Origin: Mangifera indica | Taxonomy: Eukaryota; Streptophyta; Magnoliopsida; Sapindales; Anacardiaceae | Reading direction: 5' to 3' | DNA length: 64,000 nucleotides | NCBI RefSeq assembly: GCF_011075055.1 | Contig: NC_058140.1 | Location: forward strand, 14,196,668 to 14,260,667 | Shown: piece by piece, positions 34,693 through 46,100 of the stretch | Layout of the letters: each line of letters opens with the position of its first letter | Position numbering within the stretch: position 1 is the first letter of the stretch | Position numbers and translations under genes: made by a program | Notes under the pieces: generated by a model | What the model was told of the DNA's origin: nothing | The model's input: only the letters and a program-made list of their open reading frames with translations | Database searches by the model: none

Positions 34693-37600
34693 TTACTCTT
34701 CTATGGCCTCAAAATAATGCGCAGGCACTTCAGCGGGGGAAGATAGCATTGCTACACACTTAAACTGTGGCCAAAACAACATTCAATTTCTGGTCAGATT
34801 ATAATAGCAAATAAGTAATCTGGTGTTTAAATGCTCTTAAGTAATCTGTTATTACATTGGCACTGTTGGTAAGTCCATGTCCATTTATAGACTAGAATTA
34901 TTTAAAAACTAAAATCATTATTCACCAGATCAAGAAAGAAAATTAAGTAGAATACCTTGTGCTGCATGTATTTCTCTCTCACTGCTGGCAGAGGCTTTTC
35001 CCTTCTATTCAAATGCAAGTCATGAATGACAAGGACACATTCCTTCAAGTCGGTTGGTTTATAACCAGAAACGCATTGCAATGCCAAGTTCTGCTAGATA
35101 ATATATTACAAGAATACACTTTCACTCAATTATGGGAACATTTTTTCATAATTTTTAAACCCAGATGATTTTTTAACACAAATGATTACTGGTTTACCAT
35201 CCATGCATAGATACCAAGCAAATTATTCAAGTAGCTGTTCTTTTTACATTTACTTCATGCCAGCTGTAGTTCTTAACCTGCTTTAATCCCCCATTCAATT
35301 CAGTCATTAAATTTTTTAAGCAATTCAAACAACTTTGCCTTTGGCATTAGCGTCCAAACATTTTTTACTATACTCCCAATTGATCAAATTACTAACAGTG
35401 CCAAATATTGATGAATATAATAAACTAGTTCATTGTTCTCTCACAGAAGAACGACTAAAATTCTTGAGGATAATTAAAACATATTTCTCACCCAAGGATG
35501 TATCTCTGGTTGGATTGTGAATCTTGAAAGAAAAATAGCTGATGCAGCAATTAATGAAGGCAAGTATCGCAGACAACTATAATCTAACAAACTTAGCTCC
35601 GCAAGATAACAGCACAAGAATTCAAATCGTAAATCTGGCTTCTGTGGAGCAATTATAGCATTAGTCACAAGACTTGCTACTGAAAGGAAAAGAAAAATGA
35701 GACAAGAATAAACACTAAGACAGAAGAGTGTTTACTTTGCAATTCTGTTGAGTAGTCCTCATCAATACTCTGCAGTTCCGACATGAAATATGTCATAGTT
35801 GCAATAATTATTAGGCAAAAATCCCGGCAATTTCCACCAGAATATGACAATAATATCAGAAGCCAAAAAAACAAATAGTACATTCTGGTACTAATCTCAC
35901 CTAAGAAAACTCTTCGTTGTGGGAGTACTCACTTCAAAGTTCAGATATTTGAGTACTTCTTCCTCCATATCAACCACCTGCAGAAGCACCCCAAAACCAT
36001 CTTAAAGCTTTAAACTGAAATCTAATAGGATCACTTAACATAACACACAGGAAAAGACATTCAATTTGGTTGCCAACAACAGCTGCACAAAAATGAGCTC
36101 ACTCAAAAACAATAACCTGAACTCAATGGACAAATTACAAATTTTCGATGATTTAGGGAGCTCTTACCTTTGATTACAACAGAGGCAAAACATGATAAGT
36201 AAAATGGAAAAAAGGAAAAGACCTAAGAATCCTGATACTAAACCAAAATCCCCTACACAATTAGTTACAAACGCATTTTGACAAGCACTGGTTGCGATAG
36301 GTCAGGTGGACCAACCCTATTATTAGATAAGAACATATTCTAACCGATTTCTAAAAAATATAAATTTGTATTAAATTCCAACTGTAGTGATAAATACTAA
36401 CATAATAGAAGTAAGCGGATCAATAAAATGTCCAAACTCTAAAGAAAAATCATTATTGATTGTCCATACCATACATATTGATAGATATAACTTCACAAAC
36501 ATCCTCTATCAACGGGAAGTTTTTGTTTTGATTCATCAATCTTCCTAGAAGGTACCAACAAAAATAGAGTGGTAGGGATAGAAAAAGAAATCAATTCATA
36601 ATCTTTGACTTTTGACATGGACCCATCTCACCATCTGAATCAGCAAGTTCGTTGGATAACTCTTGAATAAACTAATACTACATTAATAATCAAAACCGTG
36701 TCATATAAAAACAAAATTCTTTTTATATTAATATGAAGCATACTTGGGAAATCACTTCCATTTATTTTGTATTTTAATTTTTCTTTTTTATTGTATCTAA
36801 TACATTTTCTCTTTCGAATAAAGAGTGAACTTATAACTTAGAATACACTTTCTTTTCTTTAGAATACCCTTTCTTTACTTTTTTTTTCTTTTTGACTTTA
36901 GATTGGTTACTTCTATTATTTTTAACTCAGTAGCTTCAGTAATAGATACACTCCCACAACATTTCAGTTGAGAATAAAAAAGTTATGTCACTATCAGTTG
37001 AAAAAATCAAATCTCAATCAAATAAAGAAAGAGATTGATGTAAACCTCTTCCTTTGTGTAGGTATTATCTGTTACATAGCAAAAGTCTTCAACATGTGGA
37101 GGACTGATCTCTTCATACTTCCTGCACCACCAAATGGTTAATTAGTCATCGTTTCAAGAAATTATCACCAAATATAAAATAAAGATTAAGGTCTTCATGT
37201 GTACATACGAAGCAATAAGCATGCAACAAACTCCAAGAAGCTGTAGTTTGTTCCTGGTGAGAACTCGGTAAGAGAGGAATCTGTCAACATATGCTACAGC
37301 AAGATAAAGTGTGTCAGATACAAGCCTATATTCTTCTGCAACTTCAACCAACCAATCCACTAGAACTTCTCGCATTTTCACCGAAATATCAGTCTGAATT
37401 TTTTCCATATAATTGTGGAATGGCCTCCTCTTGTCCTCAATCTGAATGGCCAATCATCATTATCACAAAATGTAAGTATCAGGGGCCCAGAATACATTGC
37501 TCCAAATCATGTTAAGAAGGGTAAAACTGAAATAGTTGCTGGGATGGAAATGACAGTATATTATCTGGTCATATTTTACCATTTTCTATTTACAAAAGAG

Positions 37601-38712
37601 AAGAGGTCACACTTAACATCCATACATATACCACTGCCCAAAATACATTGCTTTAACTTATGACCACAAGTGTGAAACCGAGTTTTATTATTGAGATCAA
37701 GAAAACATGTGTATCATATCATCTACTTCTTATGTTTTGTAGCAATCTTGATTTGTTTTCTTGTTTCCATTTCTCCACTCAGAGCGGGAGTGTTTGCGGA
37801 CCTCAAAAGAGTGAAATCCAGAAATAGATCTTCCAAATCAAATTGATAAACCAAAAATTCTATGCACAGCATTTCAGAGAACAGTTTCCAAATCAAAAAT
37901 CAAGTTGGACACCACCAATCTAAAAATTATTATATAAACAACAAGCCCGTCCTTATAAAATTATAACAAATTCTAAATCTAAATGAATATTAAGTAGCAT
38001 CAGAAACAAAAAAAAAAAAGAAAAAAAAATGGTAGTCCTTTTAATGAATTAATGTGTATCTAAGTGTATATTTAAGAATCCTACCCTCGAAAGTCAACAA
38101 GATATATCTGAGATTACATCAATGCTATCTCTTTTTTTTTTTTTGTATCTTCAAGATCTTCTTCAGGAATCGCATGGACATAATCCTAGAAAGAATAGCT
38201 CATATAGAAAATACAGAAACCAAAATTACATAGGCCTAAAATCAAATGACAGAGAAACTAAAAGAACTCTAATAAAAGAGGATTTCGAATGAAAAAAGAA
38301 AACTTGTTACACCAGACTATCAGGGAAATTTTATTTTCAATAAGGCAACAACTAATTACGTCTATACCTCCAAGGATCGAAGATGCTCATAGATAGAAGA
38401 AGAATAACCACATTTCTGGGATGCACTCGAACTCTCACCAATGTCCTGATCATTTTCCTTCTTCAATCTATTATTACGATTCCGACTCGTCAACTGGGAT
38501 GGGATATCTTTCCTGTGTTTCTTTTTTAATGGTCGTTTAGGGCTGTGAGTATTGTTAACATCGGAGGTCTGAGACTGTGCGGATACAGTATTGGAGAAGT
38601 TGGTAATTTCACCCAGCACCACTCGCTTTCTGGAAGCAGAGAGCATGTTGTGCTCCTGATCATTATTGAGATCTCCCATGACTGATGTTAAGTTGTGTTC
38701 TGTATTTGTCAT
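34693..38712 (-). CDS. A-type cyclin, CYCA3 class
   Basis: Seven exons on the minus strand: 38712-38368, 37441-37209, 37121-37046, 35977-35901, 35672-35492, 35090-34956 and 34764-34693. They join to 1119 nt, 372 residues, the usual CYCA3 length. A-type cyclins activate CDKs in S/G2 phase. Residues 30-38 (RVVLGEITN) form a destruction box for APC/C-mediated proteolysis. The cyclin box starts with [15 protein letters not shown] and has [12 protein letters not shown] at 138-149. The second fold has [14 protein letters not shown] and [14 protein letters not shown], and the C-terminus has [19 protein letters not shown]. Exon 5 is in frame only if the AAG at 35673-35675 is the acceptor. Stronger-looking CAG and TAG sites just upstream, after the pyrimidine tract, would bring a stop within about six codons. 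The gene may therefore use a weak acceptor or may carry a small frameshift. Confidence 0.88.
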
Positions 38713-39523
38713 GCTTAGGTTATAAAGAAAATAAAGCCATCTTCTCTAATTAAAACCACTCTTGCCTGCCGCCATTCTCCATTCAAATCTGCTCTCGAGG
38801 CCTTTTGAGATGCCAAGATTAGAACTGTGCCAACAAATCAATTATATAAATTTATTGGAGGGATATTAATTCAAAATCATATAATTATATAATAATACGT
38901 ATCAAATATGTATTTATTATACTTAAAATATATATATAATTTCGTTAAACTTATTTTAACAAACTGAAGTAAAAAGTTTGTTATTTGATGATATAATTAC
39001 ATACTTTTTCTTTTACTTAAAAGTCATTTAATCAAATATTATCACTCTAATTTGTATAAATAAGTTTATACAAATTGTTTTTGCATGTATTACTTAAGAT
39101 GCAAAATGCTTAGTATTCAAAGCATGCGATGGCTCGTGTTGAGTTTGGCAAAAGAGATCGTCTAACTGAATCTACTATAACAATGAGGTATTACAAATTA
39201 TAGTACATAAAATACTTCGATCTATACAAGAAAAAATATTGTAAATGATTCAACATATAACAACGCTAATGTACTACAATAGATTTCACCGAAACTCACA
39301 CAAGATTGGAAAAAACTAAAGAGTTTTCTCATTGTATAGTAAACCCTAACAAAAAAGAAAAATTGATGAACAGTCAAATAGAATTCTCTTAATTAACCTT
39401 AGTTTAAGTATAAAAGGTTGATAAAAATCCAATTATCAAAAAGACTATTTCACCCCTGCTTTGAAAGAGTTGTATTAGTTGGATTAGTCAATTTATATTG
39501 TAAGTTGTACTAGTTACCATTTA
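38713..39523. other. Cyclin upstream region
   Basis: No gene seen. The part next to 38713 is the likely promoter of the minus-strand cyclin; I could not identify a clear E2F or MSA element. Confidence 0.35.
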
Positions 39524-40005
39524 GGGTGCGTTTGGTTGGCGGAAAGATAAATTACTTTGGTAATCTATCTTTTATTCCCTTGTTTGGTTTGTCAGTAATA
39601 AAAGATTATAGTAATCTTTTATTACCAATGCTGACGTGGCAGGTAATATAGGTGGTAATCTGATTACCACCTTTACCTTAGGTATTTAAAGATTACTGGG
39701 GTAATCTTAAGTTTATTATAGAAAAATTATTATTTATTAATTTTTTGAGATAAAAATAAATTTATTTTTAATTAATATGACAAATAATATAAAAAATATT
39801 TAAAAATAATTATATTCAAGAGCATTTAAATAAAATAATTCACTAGTAATCTTTTATTACATTTAATCAAACACAATAATTATTTATACCTATCAAATTT
39901 TATCAAACATAGTAATCATTTATACCCAGTAATCTTCTAAGTAATCTATCTTCAAGGTAATCTTTCTATTTTAGTAATCAAACATTACCCAAACCAAACG
40001 TCCCC
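39524..40005. mobile_element. Tourist-like MITE, copy 1 (482 bp)
   Basis: Ends GGGTGCGTTTGGTTGG and CCAAACGTCCCC are imperfect inverted repeats, flanked on both sides by TTA (39521-39523 and 40006-40008), the 3-bp target typical of PIF/Harbinger. The interior is rich in GGTAATCT and AGATTACC repeats. It matches 50579-51021 in opposite orientation. No transposase. Confidence 0.75.
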
Positions 40006-40399
40006 TTAAGATATTTAAAACCACACTAATGAACTGAATCAAACATAAACTCTACTGTAAAATAACCTAAATAACACTTCAAAAAAACTAAGAGGGAAAC
40101 TAAATAAGCAAAAAGGGAGACTTTAGAATTGTGTTGTGTATGTGAAAAATAAGAGGAAAAACCTTTTTTTCTTATTATTACAAAGTAGACAATACATTAA
40201 ATAATATAATGAATTACACTTTAGGTGATCTCTTTAAGAGTACCCTGTATTACTCCATTTAAAATCCCAACACATAAAAATCATTAAAAGCTTTTGTTTA
40301 ACTTTATTCATACAGGTCTCATTGTTTCATTAAATCATTAGAATTGATTAAGGATAGTCCTTATAATGATTTAAGTCTTTATAATTAAGTTGTCTCTTT
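40006..40399. other. AT-rich spacer next to the copia remnant
   Basis: No feature recognised; may include decayed 3' parts of the retrotransposon. Confidence 0.3.
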
Positions 40400-41400
40400 G
40401 AACTTATATCCTGAGATCTCTAATTAAATAGGTTGAGTTTCCATTATATCAACTTCTTTGTTTACAGGATTTACTAAATTAACTTTTGACTTCGCATAGT
40501 TAATAGTGAAACCTTAGTTGAGAGTAATTACCCAATGGCATTATATCAAATGTGTATGTCTAAACTTACCATTATACATATTGCTATATGCTCTTCCAAT
40601 TGTAGATTGATTCACAATGAATGCAAATTGTTGGTATCAACTTCAACCACTTTGGACTATCCTCTAAGAATTGGGATACCCATTCAACCTTTTGACCACA
40701 TTTATCCAAAGCAATAAACTCAACTTACACAGTGGATTTAACTATAACATTTTATTCAGAGGATTTCTAAAATATAATTGCACCTTCTAGTGTAAACACA
40801 TCCGCTAGTAGATTTTTGAGTCTCTCATACGATATATCCAGTTTACATCACTATATCCTTCTACTCTAACTGGATATATAGTATAGTTCAGTTTGTAACT
40901 ATGCGTATACAATAAATAAATAAATTTTCTTATTATTGTTTTCCAATGAATAACTCTGGAATTACTCATATATCTTAGTTTATTAATCATATAAATTATA
41001 TCTGACATTATACAACTCATTAAATACATTAAACTTCTTATAATTCTCAATTACTCTATTTGAGAAATATTTTTTCATTTACTCTTCTATAGGTGTTGGC
41101 TAATATCTAATGATGATCTTCTCGTACTAAAATTGTTTTTATTAAACTTTTTAAAAATTTTGTTTACGTAATGCGATTGACTCAAAATGAGTCCATCTTA
41201 TGTTCATAAAGTTTTTATTCCCAATATTACATTGACTAAACTCAACTTTGATGCAAATCTTAAATTCAACATATCTTTAGTAAATTTGATCATCTTATTG
41301 TCATTACAAACAATGAGTATGTTATCAAGGTAAAAGACATAAAATTATATAACTATTATTAGTCTCTTTGGGATAGATGTATTGTCACATTCGGTTATTT
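40400..41400 (-). mobile_element. Decayed Ty1/copia retrotransposon fragment (RT and RNase H region)
   Basis: On the minus strand the order is that of a copia pol C-terminus. A degraded reverse-transcriptase catalytic-site region lies at about 41260-41340, and an SQSHY segment at about 41150-41200. Then comes the conserved stretch before RNase H (40805-41050, with GSLMY-like, HWK and EGYSDVNW motifs), and last a broken RNase H with an IGRA motif near 40590 and a KSK segment near 40490. Multiple stops and frameshifts occur, and no LTRs were identified. It is an old, dead copy. Confidence 0.75.
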
Positions 41401-42400
41401 TGAAGTCACTTGTCATCATTGCATTTTTTAATTTTACATGTCATTGTTTTGGCGCTTGCTTTAATATATTTAAACACTTGATTAGCTTACAAGCTTTCTT
41501 TTCTTACCCGTGGGCAGAGAAACCTTAAGGTTATTTCATTTAGATTTCTTCTTTCAAATCTTCATTAAAGAAATTGTATAAACATCCATTTGATGTACTT
41601 CAAGATTTCATAGAGATGCACAAGAAAATTTCAATTTTATTAGATGATAAATTGAATGGTAGAAGAGCACAAACATCATTTTTCTTCTCATAATTGTCAT
41701 AAAAATAAAGTAAAATTAAACCATTGGATCATCAAATTGCACTGGATTGTTTGTAATATGACCCAAGTTATAGGTGCGATCAACGATTTAACAAGATAAC
41801 ACATCTTTAGAGAATTACACTTAGAAAGGTGTGATTCTGATCAAAGTCACACAAAACATTTGCAATTCAAACGACATATGACCGTTTTGAATAATACTAC
41901 TCTAATGCAATTCCAATAACTTTGGTGACTGAAACATTTTTGTCTAGTGTGACTTCGACAATCGGAATCACACACTTGGCAAGTGTGATTTCAACGATTT
42001 TGGCACAATCACATACTAAAAGATGCAACCTGATTGGAGCTCCAATCTAATAGGATCGCACCTTAAGTGTGATCCAAATCGTTGGAACACATCAAGAGAT
42101 GGTCAAAATCACACCTGAAAGATGCAATTTAATCCAAGTTTGCATATTTTCAACTTTCAGATACGGCCAAGTCACTAGTTAGATGCAAAATTGTAATCTA
42201 AAACAGTGAAATATTTAATAATAATTTGATAATTTAATTGTTAGACGCTGCATCAAGACAATTTTCCATTTATGTAGCTGAGTTTTGAATGAAAATTTGT
42301 GGTTTTAGAATTCAATTGGTGGAATCTTATGATTTTTCACAAACCTAAGATGGTAAAATATAATTTACTAAGTTTATTTAACAGGTAAAGATTGCAACCT
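41401..42400. other. Repetitive AT-rich spacer
   Basis: No gene. 41800-42130 repeats a word like AAGTGTGATTC or TCACAC several times at irregular spacing and could be retroelement-derived, but no boundaries are visible. Confidence 0.3.
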
Positions 42401-43112
42401 ACGAGTACCTATCGCCGCTTAAATATATTAAGGCATCAAACATGGCGCTTCATTCTGTCAATATGAACATAAAATGAACAAATAAATTTAAGCTCCGGGT
42501 TCTGTTCCTAGTTTCTACTATCTAGCATTAAAGTAATACCTTATGGAACCGTAACAGAATTGCCACTTCTAAATATAAATTTTTGTAAGATCTAAATGCC
42601 GTGCTACAATTTGCAGCAACCCTGTGGTCATCCACGCTGCCTAATCTGTAAGTATCAATTAATCATTTGCTACACCTCAACCAAAACCCAAAGAATAACA
42701 CTGTAAAATTCGTCAGCCTCACTACTCTTCAAGGTTCATGGAAACAGACTTCACAAGCACTGTGTCCATGGCTCAGATGAGCAGGTGGTTCATGGTTCAA
42801 AGTTTTGAATACATCCAATAACCACATAAAGCATGCTTTCTGAAAACAAAACTTTGAAATTGAGTATGAGCCAGATTGATTAAGCGCAGTTTCATATAGC
42901 ATCCTGGCAATAGGTTAAGCAACTTACCTGAAGGAGGAAAACCCAAAGAATCTATTAAAAGTACAGAACGACAATTCCTTTAATCTTGGGATCACCTTTG
43001 TGATAGCAGGTAGCCTTCAATACAATGCCATCTGCTCATCTCATATGATATTGCTATTGAATGAGACCAATGGTCTTAATTGTTAACCTAGGTAGATGAA
43101 ACAGTTGTTTTC
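42401..43112 (-). other. Probable 3' UTR of the HAT3.1-like gene, with a UTR intron
   Basis: Lies directly after the HAT3.1-like stop. On the minus strand a good donor (CTTCAG|GTAAGT, intron from 42927) and acceptor (TTTTCAG, ending at 42840) delimit a possible ~88-nt intron in the 3' UTR. No coding sequence. Confidence 0.4.
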
Positions 43113-46100
43113 TCAAACAACGGTTTTCCTTCTTGTCCGGCTCCGGCCACTTGTCTGTGTTTCTTGAGCTTCTGGTGAATCAGATGGGACATCTGATGCC
43201 TGATGACCCAATATCCCCTTTCTCATTCTATTTCTAGATTTTGGGGCTGTAGACTTTTTTCGATAACTTTCCCGAGTCAACAATTTGCTATTCATTATAT
43301 CCTCCCTGATACATACCGTATCATGAACTGCCTTAGATGATTCCTTATCTTCAGCTCCATTGCCAGCAGAAACTCTTCTGCCTCGTTTATTGTTCGACTG
43401 AGAAGTGAAGGTGCTCTTTTCTGAAGCACTTATTCCCAGTTTAGCATCCATAGATGATGAGTGGTTGAAACTCCAGCGAGCATTCTCAAACCATTTGCTA
43501 ACCTGAGAAAGGAAAACAACATCAAATACATGAAAACTTCAATGTTCACTATATTATTCAAACTTCCTAAATGCGACAATGTTTGTTAAAGCAATGAGAT
43601 AATTTACTACCTGCAAAAAAGTAATTCCAAGCTCTTTTGCTAAAGTTTCTTTTGTTGTTCGGTCAGGATAGTGATTTTCTTTAAAGGACTTGTACAGTCT
43701 CTGCAAAGCAAGCAAACAAATCTTCAAATTAGCTCTACCTCTGTCATGTGAGAGCATATGGATGAAAGCAAGAGTGAGAGACTCAATCTGGAAATGCGAA
43801 GGAATGAAGTTGCAATTGAAAATCAAATTGATTATCCTTTCCAATGAGTTACAACCCAGCACAACAGTGTTTTTTTTTTTTTTAAAATAAACTATCTGTA
43901 AATTAGCCCCAGAAGAGAGACAGATAGAGAAAGAGAGAATTCAAACAAGTTAGACAGCATAAGATTATGCGTGCGTCATCACAAATCCCAATTACTTAAG
44001 AGATTATTTCTATGCATTTCCAATTTCTATTTTCCCGTTTGAATTGAACTAAAATCCTTGTTTAGATGAGGAAGTATATATCCAGTTTGATGTTAATTCC
44101 CCATTAGTTAGGATTCTCACTGCTGTAAGGGCAGCACTCGCTTGTTTCATGATTTTGACATGTTATGATTGAAAAGTGAATGGTAAAATAAATTCTCTTT
44201 GAAATTCTTTCTGTGTTTCTCCTCCCCTTCTGAGTTATCTCCCTTCATTTCATCACAAAGCAAATACCAGTTCAATGATCAAATTCTAGCACAGACATTA
44301 AGTACAAATGCAGAAGTATCTAGAGTGCTGCAATCTTGGCACTACTGAACTTAACCAAAAATTATAACTTAAGTAACCTCACAAGAACTAAAATTTATAA
44401 CAAAATGGGAAAGGATGATTAAAAATAAATAAATTTGGCATCAAAAGGAATATATGTTTCTAATCCTTAAAATAAGCCAAGGAAAATACACAAGTATATT
44501 ACGCATTAGGATAAATTGAGATTTAAAATGACAAGAATTAATAAAACAATAGAAGACATTCAAGCAGATTAAACACCCAGCTATATGTATTATGCCTGCA
44601 TAAGAGTAATATTTTGGGTTAATTAAAAAACAATTAAGACTATAAGAGAGAGTGAGAGAGAAATTACCCTAATAGATACCTGTAATGACTTTTATTATTA
44701 TTTAGAAAATGGATACATTTTATTAATACAATTAGATTTCCAAAAAGGTGAACAAGTCGTCACATAAACTAGGAACAACTTGCAGGAGTACAAAACAGAC
44801 ATTGACCAATGTTTATTAAACAGCTCTAAGAAAAATACAAACAAGAAGCCAAATTTTGCACTAAATTTAGGGAATTGATTGAGTGACATGAAGGAAACAT
44901 AGAGTGCAACAAAGTTCTGAAATAAATCAGAATGCTAATAGGCCACTAGATCAGTAGCTGCTATTGATGCTATTTCTAGTTCAATTATGCTTTTTGGTTC
45001 TACATGATCTTAGTAAGTTTCTGCTTTTTCCCCCTCAAGCTATTGGGAGAATCTACTAAAGCTTCAGCACCTCCATACATATTGCAACAAGACAATTACT
45101 GGCATCTCAACAAAATTGAATATTATAAGCTACCATGATCCATGTCAAAGAAGAGAAAACCAATAAAATATCCCAATATCAAATTAAAGGAGTAAACACA
45201 TACAAAAACCCTATTACCTGAGTCACATTTTCTCCCAGTCTTCTATATGATGACCTCTCAGCTTTACCACTAGAACTAGGTGTAGAGGAACCTTCATGTG
45301 ATTTAGCTGGTAATTTATTTGTATTTTCAGAGTTCAAATTTTGACGAGTTTTTCTGTCAGGACATTGTACAGTCTCTTTTTGGTTTCGTTTTATTCCTCT
45401 TTTTTGCTTTCCACTCCTAGGGATGGGAGCATTTCCATTTGGAGAGATTGGAGAACCTCTCCAGTTTTCTTCGACCTTTTTCTTGGCCCATAATCATCAG
45501 TCCAATCTTCATCATCACTTGAATCAGAAGAAACATTTCCATATGTTTCCTTACAAAATCAGAAATCGTAAACAAAGATTAGAAAACCGACGAGATAATT
45601 GAAATAAACAAATGGGATGAGGTTGACAAAAACACATTGAAATCTGAAACACCGTAATTTGAAACTGATAAGATCTTGTGAATTAATATATTTTAAGCAT
45701 CAAGTCATACAAAATTAGCACAATTTTATGACAACATAAATTATGCATTGACAAAATATATATTCTACACAACATGCAATTAAATATATTTAAACACGGT
45801 AATGTTTGATTCTATAAGATTACAACAAAGTAGATCAGTATTATCATTGATGTCTTATACAATGCATATGATATATCAGCTATGCATCGAACTTCAAAAG
45901 ACTATCACACAGAAATTTCAGAGAATCCATACAGGATTTATTCAATAGTTGAAGTTTTAAACCACCATTAAGTGATCAAGACTAGTCCACACAACATGCA
46001 TGAATATGCAGTCAGAGGTTCAGGCTTCCCTAATGGTAAAATACAATATGACCAAAGGAATAACAGAGACAATGGTATAGATTCCTTATAGATCTTTCAA

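Noticed and set aside
35677..35883. 68-aa minus ORF between cyclin exons 4 and 5
   Set aside because: Considered as an additional cyclin exon, but PTTKSFL is encoded by the extended exon 4 and the junction closes in frame without it.
38030..38190. Possible extra cyclin exon ([13 protein letters not shown] on the minus strand)
   Set aside because: Exon 1 (ending SLE) joins directly in frame to IEDKRRP, matching CYCA3 architecture; this stretch would be an intronic chance or an optional cryptic exon.
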